Source: Rothia endophytica
Lineage (GTDB): Bacteria > Actinomycetota > Actinomycetes > Actinomycetales > Micrococcaceae
Direction of reading: 5' to 3'
DNA length: 64,000 nucleotides
Assembly: GCF_928381505.1 (NCBI RefSeq)
Contig: NZ_CAKMSJ010000004.1
Location: forward strand, 124,001-188,000
The notes under the pieces: model-generated
The model's input: only the letters and a program-made list of their open reading frames with translations
Databases searched by the model: none
Told to the model about the DNA's origin: nothing
Position numbers and translations under genes: made by a program
Shown: positions 19,239-28,012 of the stretch, in pieces
Position numbering within the stretch: position 1 is the stretch's first letter
How the letters are laid out: each line of letters starts with the position of its first letter

Positions 19239-20201
19239 ATGAGCACTCATCATTCTGAGGACGCCTTCAAACAGGTCATCCCGCCTGTTGCCAAAAAAGA
19301 GACTGCCAGCCGCGGCTCCAAAGCTACGGGTAAGACCAAAGTACGCAAAGAAAAGCCACGGCAACAGGTGGCTCTGGGCATTAGCCCACTGAGCAAAATC
19401 GGTGGCTACGCCGGTGCCATCATTGCCGCCCTGGTAATCGCCCTGCCCCTCTACTTCGTGGTCATCACTTCGTTGAAGAATCACGCCGATATCTACGCTG
19501 ACCCTATCAAGTGGGTTCCCAGCGTTTGGGTTCCGCAGAACTTCTCCTACGTCTGGAACACCCTCAACTTCGACCAGTACCTGATGAACTCCATCATCAT
19601 CACCTCGATTCTGGTGGTCATCAAGGTCTCTCTGGGGGTGCTCAGCGCTTACGCCTTTGCCTTTATAAAATTCCCCGGCGTCAATGCCCTCTTCTTCTTG
19701 GTGATTGGCACCTTGATGGTACCCAACGAAATCACCATTATCTCCAACTACGCTCTGGTCTCTCAGCTGGGCTGGCGTGACACTTTCACCGGTATTATCG
19801 TGCCCCTGGCCGGCGTTGCTTTCGGCACCTTCCTCATGCGCAACCACTTCCGCTCCCTACCGGCTGAGATTATGGAAGCGGCAACCATGGACGGCGCGGG
19901 CTTCTTCAAGACCCTTTTCAAGGTCGTCCTGCCCATGTCCTGGCCTACCCTGATGGCTTTTATCCTCATCACCTCGGTCAATGAATGGAACCAGTACCTC
20001 TGGCCCTTCCTCATCTCAGACACCGGGCGTGTGGCACCCCTGCAAATCGGCCTGACCCTGCTTCAAAACAATGAGGGTCTCACCAACTGGGGCCCCGTCA
20101 TGGCGGGCACCATTCTGGCAACCCTGCCCATGATTCTCGTCTTCCTTCTCCTGCAGCGATCCATGATTAAGGGTCTCACTGCAGGTGCAGTCAAGGGCTA
20201 G
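19239..20201 (+). CDS. Carbohydrate ABC transporter permease (MalG/UgpE type)
   Basis: Second permease of the CUT1 importer, 320 residues. It has a long basic cytoplasmic N-terminus (about residues 1-50, Lys/Arg-rich) and then six membrane segments. Diagnostic segments are LPLYFVVITSLKNHADIY, the SLGVLSAYAFAFIKFPG helix, and the EAA loop LPAEIMEAATMDGAGFFKTLFKVVLPMSWP. Near the end are NEWNQYLWPFLI and GLTAGAVKG, both highly characteristic of MalG-like proteins. It follows the first permease by three bases and precedes the binding-protein gene. Confidence 0.92.
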   Translation: MSTHHSEDAFKQVIPPVAKKETASRGSKATGKTKVRKEKPRQQVALGISPLSKIGGYAGAIIAALVIALPLYFVVITSLKNHADIYADPIKWVPSVWVPQNFSYVWNTLNFDQYLMNSIIITSILVVIKVSLGVLSAYAFAFIKFPGVNALFFLVIGTLMVPNEITIISNYALVSQLGWRDTFTGIIVPLAGVAFGTFLMRNHFRSLPAEIMEAATMDGAGFFKTLFKVVLPMSWPTLMAFILITSVNEWNQYLWPFLISDTGRVAPLQIGLTLLQNNEGLTNWGPVMAGTILATLPMILVFLLLQRSMIKGLTAGAVKG

Positions 20202-20271
20202 ACCGCCTGCCGCCTGCACCCCTTTAGCCCCCACCCAACAACCCACCTCTTCTTACCTCACAGGAGAACAC

Positions 20272-21573
20272 ATGAACATCTCACGCCGTCACATGCTGGG
20301 CATCTCAGGCCTAGGTCTCTCTGCCGCCCTACTGAGCGCTTGCGCCGGAACCGGCACTTCCACCTCATCCTCAGGTGGGCAGGAAGCTAGCGGCCCCCTA
20401 CAATTCTGGTCAAACCACCCCGGTAGCTCCCGCGATGTTGAGCAGAAGCTCATCGACCAGTGGAACGCAGATAACCCCGATGACCAGGTGCAACTCATTG
20501 ACGCCGGCGCCAACTACGAGGAGCTGGCACAGAAGTTCAACGCAGCTTTATCCGGTGGCCAGCTACCCGATATCGTCGTTGCATCAGACGTTACCTGGTT
20601 CAACTTCGCCTTCACCGAGGCAACCACCCCGCTGGACGATATCTGGGAGTCAGAAGGTATCGATACCTCCACCTACGTTGACACCCTGCTAGGCGACTAC
20701 GTTTACGACGGCAAGCACTACGGCGTACCCTACTCACGCTCAACCTGCCTCATGTACCTGAACACTGACCTGCTAGCTAAAGCTGGTCTGCCCACCGACC
20801 GCGGCCCCGAAACCTGGCAGGAATTCGCTGAATGGGCGCCTAAACTTCTAGAAGCTAACGGCGGTAAGGCGGCTCTGTCGATCCCCGACGGGTCAAACTA
20901 CCTGGACTGGTACTTCCAGGGCATGATGTGGACCTTCGGCGGTCACTACTCCAAGGAATGGGATCCCACCTTCACTGACGAGAAGACAGTAGAAGCAGCT
21001 AAGTTCTTACAGGACCAGGTTAAAGCTGGCCACATCGTCATTTCTAAGGACGCCGAAAATGAGTTCGGCATAGGTAACACCGCTGCGACCCTGGCATCCA
21101 CCGGCTCTCTGGGCGGCATGACCGAAAGCGCCAGCGTCCCTTTCATCACCGCCTTTATGCCCGGCCCTGCGCCCGGATGCCCCACCGGCGGTGCTGGTCT
21201 GTCGATCCCCGCAGGCATCTCAGATGAGCGCAAGGCTAAGGCAGCTAAGTTCATTGACTGGTTCACTAACACCGAGAACACCATCGAGTTCACCCAGGCA
21301 ACCGGCTACATGCCGGTGCGTCAGGACGCCGCCGAACACCCAGACGAGGCAGCTTTCTTGAACGAGAACCCCAACGCCCGCACCGCCATTGAACAGCTGA
21401 GCGAAAATACTGCGTCCCAGGATTACGCCCGTGTCTTCGTCAACGGTGGTGGCAAGCGTATCGGTGGAGCACTGGACCGCATCGTTGCAGGTCAGGATGT
21501 TACTGAGGTTCTCTCTTCCCTGCAGGAGGAAACCCAGAAGGTCATCGACCGCGACATCAAGCCCCATCTCTAA
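20272..21573 (+). CDS. Sugar-binding lipoprotein of the ABC transporter
   Basis: Family 1 extracellular solute-binding protein of about 433 residues. The N-terminus ISRRHMLGISGLG suggests twin-arginine export and ends in the lipobox LLSAC at about residue 22. The mature protein has the family pattern LQFWSNHPGSS, KFNAALSGGQLPDIVV and GLSIPAGISDERKAKAAKFIDWF near the C-terminus. The start at 20272 is fixed by CAGGAGAACAC upstream; the frame is open earlier but overlaps the permease gene. It lies between the permease and ATPase genes of the same importer. Confidence 0.92.
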   Translation: MNISRRHMLGISGLGLSAALLSACAGTGTSTSSSGGQEASGPLQFWSNHPGSSRDVEQKLIDQWNADNPDDQVQLIDAGANYEELAQKFNAALSGGQLPDIVVASDVTWFNFAFTEATTPLDDIWESEGIDTSTYVDTLLGDYVYDGKHYGVPYSRSTCLMYLNTDLLAKAGLPTDRGPETWQEFAEWAPKLLEANGGKAALSIPDGSNYLDWYFQGMMWTFGGHYSKEWDPTFTDEKTVEAAKFLQDQVKAGHIVISKDAENEFGIGNTAATLASTGSLGGMTESASVPFITAFMPGPAPGCPTGGAGLSIPAGISDERKAKAAKFIDWFTNTENTIEFTQATGYMPVRQDAAEHPDEAAFLNENPNARTAIEQLSENTASQDYARVFVNGGGKRIGGALDRIVAGQDVTEVLSSLQEETQKVIDRDIKPHL

Positions 21574-21600
21574 ACCACGCCCGTCAGTACAAGGAAAACC

Positions 21601-22698
21601 ATGGTCGACGTCCAACTTCAGCACATCTCCCGCATCTACGACCCCGCACGCCCTGCCGCTGTGCACCGCGTGAATATTCACGTGCGGGACGGTGAGTTTC
21701 TCACCCTTGTTGGGCCTTCGGGCTCCGGCAAATCGACCTGCCTGCGCATGGTCGCCGGTTTGGAACCGGTCAACGAGGGCAGCGTGCTCATTGGCGGTAA
21801 GGACGTGACGGAGTTGCGCCCGCGCGACCGGGACGTCGCCATGGTTTTCCAGTCCTACGCCCTCTACCCCAATATGACGGCGCGCCAGAATATGGCTTTT
21901 GCGCTGGAGAACGCGGGTATGGCGAAGGACGAAATCAACCGGCGAGTAGAGAACGCTGCGGCCATGCTTGAACTGGAGCCTTTGCTGGACACCAAACCCG
22001 CCAATATGTCCGGTGGACAGCGTCAGCGTGTTGCCATGGGGCGAGCTATTGTGCGCGAACCGCAGGTCTTTCTCATGGATGAACCCTTGTCTAACCTGGA
22101 TGCCCGCCTGCGTGTCTCTACCCGCGCACAGATTGCCGAGATGCAACGCAAACTGGGCGTCACCACTATTTATGTGACCCACGATCAAACCGAAGCGATG
22201 ACTATGGGCGACCGCGTGGCGGTTCTCAAAGATGGCATCTTGCAGCAGGTTGATGAGCCCATGCACCTCTACCGCCACCCCGGCAACACCTTCGTGGCGG
22301 GCTTTATTGGCTCACCGTCGATGGCTCTGATTGAGCAGGTTCCGGTGGTTCCAGGCCCGGTGACCACCGCCAAGATCGCCCCCGGTATTGAGGTGCCAAT
22401 TCCCGAGGAATTCGTGGGCAAGGTAGGGGAGCAGGTAATCGTTGGTGTTCGCCCCGAACACTGGGATATTGAGGACGACGGCGTGCCGGTTGATGTAACC
22501 CACGTGGAACAGCTGGGCGCAGAGTCCTTCGCCTACGTGCGCCCTGCTGGTGAACTTCCCGGCACCCTGCGTACCGGCTCACTGGCAATTCGCCTCTTGG
22601 GCAAGCACGAAATCGAAGCGGGCATGCGTATTTCAATCGCGCCGACCCGCTGTACCTTCTTCGATGCAGAAACCGAGATTAACTTCGAGTACCTCTAA
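21601..22698 (+). CDS. Sugar ABC transporter ATPase (UgpC/MsmK/MalK type)
   Basis: ATPase of 365 residues, the usual length for CUT1 systems. Walker A is GPSGSGKST (about 38-46), the signature is MSGGQRQRVAMGRAIV, Walker B is FLMDEPLSNLDA and the switch region is VTHDQTEAMTMGDRVAVL. A C-terminal OB-fold (TOBE) domain follows from about 240. It closes the operon begun at 18294 and converges on the GH13 gene. Such ATPases often serve more than one sugar importer. Confidence 0.93.
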   Translation: MVDVQLQHISRIYDPARPAAVHRVNIHVRDGEFLTLVGPSGSGKSTCLRMVAGLEPVNEGSVLIGGKDVTELRPRDRDVAMVFQSYALYPNMTARQNMAFALENAGMAKDEINRRVENAAAMLELEPLLDTKPANMSGGQRQRVAMGRAIVREPQVFLMDEPLSNLDARLRVSTRAQIAEMQRKLGVTTIYVTHDQTEAMTMGDRVAVLKDGILQQVDEPMHLYRHPGNTFVAGFIGSPSMALIEQVPVVPGPVTTAKIAPGIEVPIPEEFVGKVGEQVIVGVRPEHWDIEDDGVPVDVTHVEQLGAESFAYVRPAGELPGTLRTGSLAIRLLGKHEIEAGMRISIAPTRCTFFDAETEINFEYL

Positions 22699-22751
22699 GC
22701 TACTTGCACCGGGGCGCGGCACACAAGAAGTATCGCGCCTCAGTCTGTTTT

Positions 22752-24395
22752 CTAGCCAGCCAGAACCGCAAGGGTCTGGTAAGGGGCCAGGGTGACGGTT
22801 TCACCCAGTTCGGTCTGCTCGTAGTTGCTGAGCAGCACACTACCGGCAGCGAAAGCCGCGGGAATCTTCACTTCGGTTTCGGTGCCATAGAAGTTGTTGA
22901 GAACCAGCAGCCGCTGACCTTCGTGTTCGCGCACAAAAGCGTAGACGCTCTCATGTTCGCGGGCGAAGGGCTCATAGGTTCCCTCGGCAACCAGCGGTAT
23001 CTCGTGGCGCAGCTGAACCAGACGGCGGTAGAAGGGCAGAATCTGCCCCTCGCGCTCCGCGGCCTCAACATTGATCTCAGCATGGGAAGTGGGGCGTAGC
23101 CAGGGCTTCCCCGAGGTGAAACCGGCGTTAGCTCCGGACGTCCACTGCATAGGGGTACGCGAATTATCACGGGACTTCTTAGTGATAATTTCAAAGGCGT
23201 CCGCCGGGTGAATGCCCTCATTGCAAAGAATCTTGTAGGCGTTATGGCTCTCAATATCCACGTAGTCATCTATGGATTCATAGACCGGATCGGTCATGCC
23301 AATCTCTTCACCCATATAGATAAAAGGGGTGCCGCGAGTTAGATGGGTGACTGCTGCCAGCATCTGGGCGGACTGTACCCGGTAGGTGCCGGCGTCGCCA
23401 AAGCGGTTGAGGGCGCGCGGCTGGTCGTGGTTATTGAAGAAGGACGCCTGCCAGCCCCCGCCTGCCTGGATACCCACTGCCCAGTCGGTGAGTAGCTGCT
23501 TGAGTTCCATAAAGCGGAAGGGCGTATCTGACCACTTTTGGCCGTCTATGTAGTCCACCTTGAGGTGGTGGAAGCTGAATACCATATCCAGCTCGCGGTT
23601 GGCGGGGTTGGTGTAGCGCACGCTGCTCTTGATGGTGGTGGAGGACATTTCACCTACGGTGATTGCGCCCTCCAGGCCGCCGAAGGTTTCCTCGTTCAGT
23701 TCCTGCACCCAGGGGTGCACTTGTTCGGTGTCGGTATATAGCAGTTTGTCATTCTCGCCGGGTGCGGCGTCTCGCAGGGTTTTGTCCTTACCAATGACGT
23801 TCAGGACGTCGAAGCGGAAACCGCGCACGCCCTTATCAGCCCAGAAGTTGACGACCTTAAAGAGTTCTTGACGAACACGGGGGTTGTGCCAGTTGAGGTC
23901 AGCCTGGGTGGTGTCGTAGAGGTGAAGGTAGTAGAGGTCGGTTTCACCAAATTGGCTCCAGGACTTACCACCAAACTTGGATTCCCAGTTGGTGGGTAGT
24001 GATCCGTCTGCCTGCAGGGGGCGGAGGTAGAAGAAGTCCTGGTATTCCTTCTCGCCGGCTAGGGCGCGCTGGAACCATTCGTGCTCGGTGGAAACGTGGT
24101 TGAGCACCATATCGAACATGACTCCGATGCCCTCCGCCTTGAGGGCCGCAATGAGCTCTTCAACATCGGCCATGCTGCCCATGATGGGATCAATGTTGTA
24201 GTAGTCGGCAATGTCGTAGCCGTTGTCATTTTGGGGTGAGATGAAGAAGGGGTTGAACCAGACCATATCTATGCCCAGTGAGGCAATGTAGGGCACTTTT
24301 TGGATGATGCCGCGCAGGTCGCCGGTGCCACTACCGGTGGAGTCGTAGAAAGACTTTGGGTAGATCTGGTAGATGACGGCGTTGCGCATGCTCAT
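22752..24395 (-). CDS. GH13 alpha-glucosidase / trehalose-6-phosphate hydrolase-like enzyme
   Basis: Cytoplasmic glycoside hydrolase of 547 residues. The catalytic residues are Asp196 (GFRFDVLNV, nucleophile), Glu249 (TVGEM, acid/base) and Asp324 (NNHDQPR). Conserved region I is DMVLNHVSTEHEW. The overall pattern (YQIYPKSFYDSTGSGTGDLRGI, then GTPFIYMGEEIGMTD) fits the oligo-1,6-glucosidase/TreC branch. A TreR-like regulator just upstream points to trehalose or trehalose phosphate, but the neighbouring importer is an ABC system, which delivers unphosphorylated sugar. The substrate could therefore be another alpha-glucoside. No lesion is seen. Confidence 0.9.
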   Translation of the reverse strand: MSMRNAVIYQIYPKSFYDSTGSGTGDLRGIIQKVPYIASLGIDMVWFNPFFISPQNDNGYDIADYYNIDPIMGSMADVEELIAALKAEGIGVMFDMVLNHVSTEHEWFQRALAGEKEYQDFFYLRPLQADGSLPTNWESKFGGKSWSQFGETDLYYLHLYDTTQADLNWHNPRVRQELFKVVNFWADKGVRGFRFDVLNVIGKDKTLRDAAPGENDKLLYTDTEQVHPWVQELNEETFGGLEGAITVGEMSSTTIKSSVRYTNPANRELDMVFSFHHLKVDYIDGQKWSDTPFRFMELKQLLTDWAVGIQAGGGWQASFFNNHDQPRALNRFGDAGTYRVQSAQMLAAVTHLTRGTPFIYMGEEIGMTDPVYESIDDYVDIESHNAYKILCNEGIHPADAFEIITKKSRDNSRTPMQWTSGANAGFTSGKPWLRPTSHAEINVEAAEREGQILPFYRRLVQLRHEIPLVAEGTYEPFAREHESVYAFVREHEGQRLLVLNNFYGTETEVKIPAAFAAGSVLLSNYEQTELGETVTLAPYQTLAVLAG

Positions 24396-24454
24396 AAAGT
24401 TGACTGCTCTCGTAGACGCCTTTGCTGGCGCAGTGGGTGCATGGTGAAAAAGAA

Positions 24455-24477
24455 AAGCGTGCCACTAGGACACGCTT
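24455..24477 (-). terminator. Terminator after the TreR-like gene
   Basis: A 7-bp stem (AAGCGTG with CACGCTT) and a 9-nt loop are followed on the minus strand by TTTTCTTTTT. It separates the regulator from the GH13 gene and implies that the latter has its own promoter or depends on readthrough. Confidence 0.75.
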
Positions 24478-24484
24478 CAATCTT

Positions 24485-24499
24485 ACCTGTCAGACAGGT
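24485..24499. promoter_or_regulatory. Palindrome, candidate operator of the TreR-like regulator
   Basis: A perfect 7-1-7 palindrome, ACCTGTC-A-GACAGGT, lies between the regulator stop codon and the terminator, about 100 bases before the GH13 start. GntR-type operators have a GT...AC core, which is present (GTCAGAC). Confidence 0.5.
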
Positions 24500-24531
24500 G
24501 CGGAGCTAGGCGATAAAAAGTTCCCGGCACT

Positions 24532-25269
24532 TTATTCAGATTCAGGAATGTTTTGACGGCGATGAGCAAAATCTAGGTAGCGGAACTTGTCAGCTCTGTG
24601 CCGTGAGATGGTGTACTGAAAAGCTGTTCCATCTTCTAATACAGTGATTGAGGTAGTGACAGCTACATATTCACCTGCGTGCAGATTGAGGTATTTGGCA
24701 TCGTTAGGAGTGGCCTGCTCCACCGTAATTTGCTTGGCAGACGAAGCGATGCTGAGGTTCAGCTCCTCTTCAAAATATTGGTAGAGAGAGCCTTCTGCTG
24801 CCTTCTGGGGGATGGCAGGAGCGACGCTTTTCGCGATGTAGTCATGATCGATGATTGCGGGGATTCCGTCCATATGGCGTACGCGGATGATGTGGGTTAC
24901 GGGGATGGAGGTAACCTCTTCTTCGACTGCAAGGGGCTGAAAAGGCACGGGAGGGAGTATGCCTTCTTCAATGGAGATGAGTTCAGTATGAGCGGTTTTG
25001 CTGGCAGATTCAGCAAATTCCTTGTAACTGACGAGGGAGGATACCGGGATGGAGTAGCGTTTGTGGTCAACGACCAGTGAGCCCTTGCCCATAATGCGCT
25101 GAATGTAGCCGCGGTCGGTAAGAATAGCTAGCGCTTTGCGTGCTGTTTCTCTAGAAACGCCGTACTTTTCGGTCAACATTTTTTCGCTGGGCAGCAGGTC
25201 TCCAACTTTATATTTACCTTCATCGATATCACGGGCGAGGTCGTGATAGATGCGTTCAAACTTTCCCAT
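24532..25269 (-). CDS. treR: GntR-family regulator with UTRA domain, TreR-like
   Basis: A 245-residue repressor of the HutC subfamily. The winged helix-turn-helix occupies residues 1-68 (GDLLPSEKMLTEKYGVSRETARKAL, then GYIQRIMGKGSLV). The UTRA effector domain follows to the end. The last segment, FQYTISRHRADKFRYLDFAHR, closely resembles the C-terminus of Bacillus TreR, the trehalose-6-phosphate-responsive repressor, as recalled from family knowledge. It is immediately upstream of the GH13 gene. In this window there is no PTS component to make trehalose-6-phosphate, so the effector may differ. Confidence 0.75.
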   Translation of the reverse strand: MGKFERIYHDLARDIDEGKYKVGDLLPSEKMLTEKYGVSRETARKALAILTDRGYIQRIMGKGSLVVDHKRYSIPVSSLVSYKEFAESASKTAHTELISIEEGILPPVPFQPLAVEEEVTSIPVTHIIRVRHMDGIPAIIDHDYIAKSVAPAIPQKAAEGSLYQYFEEELNLSIASSAKQITVEQATPNDAKYLNLHAGEYVAVTTSITVLEDGTAFQYTISRHRADKFRYLDFAHRRQNIPESE

Positions 25270-25442
25270 GTGGTTCCCCTAAACAAATGATAGTGAGCAG
25301 AAAATGCAAGAGCTGAGTGACCATTTCGCAATTCCTGATGCGTTTTTAATATTTTAGGGGGTGGAGGTAAGGCTAGCGTGAGACTCGCTGATAAGTGTAT
25401 GGCACGGAATAGCTATCAACGGGCTTCGTGGGCACTGCTTAA

Positions 25443-25482
25443 CTGGCAGGTTGGTCGGGGCCGGGCACAACCAACCTGCCAG
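25443..25482 (-). terminator. Terminator after the MetE-like gene
   Basis: A perfect 13-bp stem (CTGGCAGGTTGGT with its complement) and a 14-nt GC-rich loop lie just after the stop codon at 25507 on the minus strand. The T-tract is weak. Confidence 0.6.
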
Positions 25483-25506
25483 CTCTGTGAATATACGTCT
25501 TCCTGT

Positions 25507-26706
25507 TTAGAAGAGACGCTGGGTGGCCAGCGCAGCTCCCTGAGATAGGGATGCCAGTTTAGCTACGGCGATTTCAGGGTGAATGCGCCCGCCCAGCCCG
25601 CAGTCGGTGGAGGCTACGACGTTTTCTTTGCCCACTACCGAGGCAAACTGCTCGATACGCTGAGCTACCAGTTCGGGGTGCTCCACCACGTTGGTGGAGT
25701 GCGAAACGACACCGGGCACAATGTACTTACCCTCCGGTAGCTCTAGGTTCTTCCAGACCTTCCACTCGTGGGCGTGGCGGGCATTAGCGGCCTCAAAGGT
25801 GTAGCCCTGCGCATCAATGGAGAGCATGGTCTCGGCGATGTGCTTGAATTCCAGGTCAGTGGTGTGGGGGCCGTGCCAGGAGCCCCAGCAGAGGTGGAAG
25901 CGGGTGAGCTCGGTGGGGATGTCTTCCAGGGCGTAGTTGAGGGCGTCTACTGAGTCCTGAATAAAGGCCAGGTAGTCACTGACACTGGGTTCGGGGTTGA
26001 TCTGATCCCAGCCCTCTGCGATGGAGGGATCATCAATCTGCAGGGTGAGCCCGGCGTCCGTAATTGCCTTGTACTCCTGCTTGAGCACGTCAGCCCAGGC
26101 GAAGAGGAAGTCGCGGTCGGTGGCGTAGTGCTTGTTGCCAATACGGGCTGCAGATCCGGGGGAAAGAGCTGCGATAAAACCTGAGTGCGCCCCGCTACCC
26201 TTGAGCGCGCCGGTGAGGTTGCGGACATCGCTGGCGACGTCCTCCTGGCCGATGTAGCTGATAGCGCTAGTGGCGGCAGGAAAGGCATCCACGACTTTGA
26301 GATCAACGTCTACCACCTCGTCGTAGGCGCTGAGGAAAGCAGCTCGATCACGGCGGTCAGCAAAACTGGTGTAGCGCAGGTCCCCGGGGGTGGAGCGCAC
26401 AACTTCAAACGCCGGGTTATCCTCCGTTAGCTCTAGCCCACCGGTGCGGGCAAAGCTATAGGTCCACCAGGCACCGTAATCCACGGTATTTGTCATGGCG
26501 TGGCCGTATTCGCCGTCGTTCACAATATCGATGCCCAGCTCTACCTGCCGTGCAACAATTGCGCGGACCTCTTCGGTGAGGATCTGCTGGAAGTCTGCCT
26601 CGGGCAGGTCACCTGCCTGGCGGCGGGCGTTTGCCTCACGCAGGCGGTCGGTGCGCGGCAGTGAGCCGACGTGGCTGGTCAAGATACGGTCTGTGTTGAT
26701 GGGCAT
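25507..26706 (-). CDS. Short cobalamin-independent methionine synthase-like protein (MetE C-terminal domain family)
   Basis: A 399-residue protein made only of the catalytic TIM barrel of the MetE family. It opens with TSHVGSLPRTDRLREA, the usual start of such stand-alone proteins. Zinc-ligand candidates are the Cys/His in LCWGSWHGPH and the Cys in STDCGLGGR near the C-terminus; QIDDPSIAEGWD is the substrate-side strand. Full MetE is about 750 residues and has a duplicated N-terminal barrel that is missing here. Stand-alone members are thought to transfer methyl groups from donors other than polyglutamyl folate; the donor and acceptor are not evident. It is flanked by its own terminator. Confidence 0.82.
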   Translation of the reverse strand: MPINTDRILTSHVGSLPRTDRLREANARRQAGDLPEADFQQILTEEVRAIVARQVELGIDIVNDGEYGHAMTNTVDYGAWWTYSFARTGGLELTEDNPAFEVVRSTPGDLRYTSFADRRDRAAFLSAYDEVVDVDLKVVDAFPAATSAISYIGQEDVASDVRNLTGALKGSGAHSGFIAALSPGSAARIGNKHYATDRDFLFAWADVLKQEYKAITDAGLTLQIDDPSIAEGWDQINPEPSVSDYLAFIQDSVDALNYALEDIPTELTRFHLCWGSWHGPHTTDLEFKHIAETMLSIDAQGYTFEAANARHAHEWKVWKNLELPEGKYIVPGVVSHSTNVVEHPELVAQRIEQFASVVGKENVVASTDCGLGGRIHPEIAVAKLASLSQGAALATQRLF

Positions 26707-26899
26707 TGCTGCTCCTCGGGTTGATCCTACGGCTGTAGCGGCGCTTACCTATGTGAAAGTACCGTATTTCTAGCAAACCCTTTGCCCGCTGCTAACCCCA
26801 AGCCCTGAAGCTAAGTCCTTCAATATTTCTCTGTGTCAGGTTTGTGACAGGGGACTTACATAAAACATTCTTGTGGCGTGCGTCGTGAGGCGCCACCCT

Positions 26900-26956
26900 T
26901 AAGAGCAAGCCTCATTAATAAGAGCAAGCCTCATTAATAAGAGCAAGCCTCATTAA
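26900..26956. repeat. Three perfect tandem copies of a 19-bp unit
   Basis: The unit TAAGAGCAAGCCTCATTAA occurs three times without spacing (26900-26918, 26919-26937, 26938-26956), just upstream of the MerR-type promoter. No homology or function is recognised. It could be a multi-site protein-binding array or a slippage-prone repeat. Confidence 0.95.
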
Positions 26957-26965
26957 ACGTCTGTA

Positions 26966-26996
26966 TTGACCCTGACATGATGTAAGGGCACATACT
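26966..26996 (+). promoter_or_regulatory. MerR-type promoter with 19-bp spacer and internal palindrome
   Basis: TTGACC (26966-26971) and CATACT (26991-26996) are separated by 19 bp, the over-long spacing typical of MerR-activated promoters. The palindrome CCCT-n-ACAT-n-ATGT-n-AGGG (26970-26988) lies between them. The start codon of the merR gene is only seven bases after the -10 box, implying a leaderless transcript. Confidence 0.7.
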
Positions 26997-27002
26997 GGGA
27001 CT

Positions 27003-27827
27003 ATGGCTGAAACCACGAACCTCATGACTATTGGCGAGTTCAGTTCCCTGACACGTCTATCTGTGCGTATGTTGCGGCACTACGACGCTCACGGTGTGCT
27101 CGTCCCTGTTCACGTTGATCCCTGGACCGGATACCGCCGCTACGCACCTCACCAGTTGCGGGATGCCGCTGATATTCGGAACCTTCGCGACGTCGGGTTT
27201 GGCGTTTCAGCTATTTCAGCTCTTCTCGTTGCCCGCGGTACTCAAACATGGTCAGCTGCGTTGGAACTCCAACGTCAGACCGTTCTTGAAGAGACGCGCG
27301 CAGCCCAGGCTCGGCTGGCTCTTATCAACCGCCTTATTGAAGGAGAAATCAGCATGGACATCACCATTGAACGGCGCACTATCGACGCCATGACTATTGT
27401 CGCCCTACGTGGCGTTATCCCTACCTACTCAGATGAGCACCTGCTTTGGGAACGCATGATGCCGGAGCTAGACCGTCAAGGAATTAAAGCGGGTGCACCC
27501 TGCGGGGTGATCGAACACGATAGGGAGTACACCGAGCGTGATGTGGACCAGGAGATTTTTGTTCCTGTCGCGTTAGGAACACAGGTAGCTACTCCACTGA
27601 TGATTCATGAGCTCCCTGCTCGCGACTGCCTAGTGGCTAGGTTAGTTGGCCCCTATGAAGGCATCACGCAAGCATATAATCTGCTAGCCGAAAGAATCGC
27701 CGAGGACGGGCTTGTGCCTATGGGTGGAGGTTCCCTTGAAGCAAGAAACTTCAGCTTCTATCTCACTACGCCGGATGAGGTTCCCGCCGATCAGCTCGTC
27801 ACTGAGGTGTGTATCCCTCTGGCCTAA
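27003..27827 (+). CDS. MerR-family regulator with GyrI-like effector domain
   Basis: A 274-residue activator of the BltR/TipA type. The N-terminal helix-turn-helix reads MTIGEFSSLTRLSVRMLRHYD, with wing residues around GYRRYAPHQL. A connecting helix rich in Gln and Ala spans about 80-115. The C-terminal half (from about 120) resembles the GyrI-like/BacT effector-binding fold, with a DREYTERDVDQEIFVPV strand and a GPYEGITQAYNLL helix. It appears to control its own promoter. Downstream is ilvD, separated by 185 bases; no obvious drug pump is adjacent, so its target regulon is unknown. Confidence 0.9.
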   Translation: MAETTNLMTIGEFSSLTRLSVRMLRHYDAHGVLVPVHVDPWTGYRRYAPHQLRDAADIRNLRDVGFGVSAISALLVARGTQTWSAALELQRQTVLEETRAAQARLALINRLIEGEISMDITIERRTIDAMTIVALRGVIPTYSDEHLLWERMMPELDRQGIKAGAPCGVIEHDREYTERDVDQEIFVPVALGTQVATPLMIHELPARDCLVARLVGPYEGITQAYNLLAERIAEDGLVPMGGGSLEARNFSFYLTTPDEVPADQLVTEVCIPLA

Positions 27828-28012
27828 CCAGGGTAATACCGGGGTGGGTGGCGGGCAACCGTGACCCGACCCGGGTGCTGCTCATAGAAAAACCCATCAC
27901 CGTCTAAAACTCCACTATCTGAGAACACCAGGGGGTGCATGTACCCTCACCGGCGCCCCGGCGTAGACTATATACCCAAAGACGACTACCACCAGTTATC
28001 AAGGGGAATACA

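Noticed and set aside
19188..19847. Minus-strand frame of about 220 codons opposite the second sugar permease
   Set aside because: Composition (Gly, Asp, Gln, Val) is that of a mirror of a membrane-protein gene; no domain is visible.
21220..22278. Minus-strand frame of about 350 codons opposite the sugar-binding protein and ATPase genes
   Set aside because: It spans two conserved genes and their gap on the other strand, with no recognisable motif and no ribosome binding site.
26840..26960. CRISPR-like array
   Set aside because: The three 19-bp repeats are directly adjacent with no spacers and there are no cas genes.
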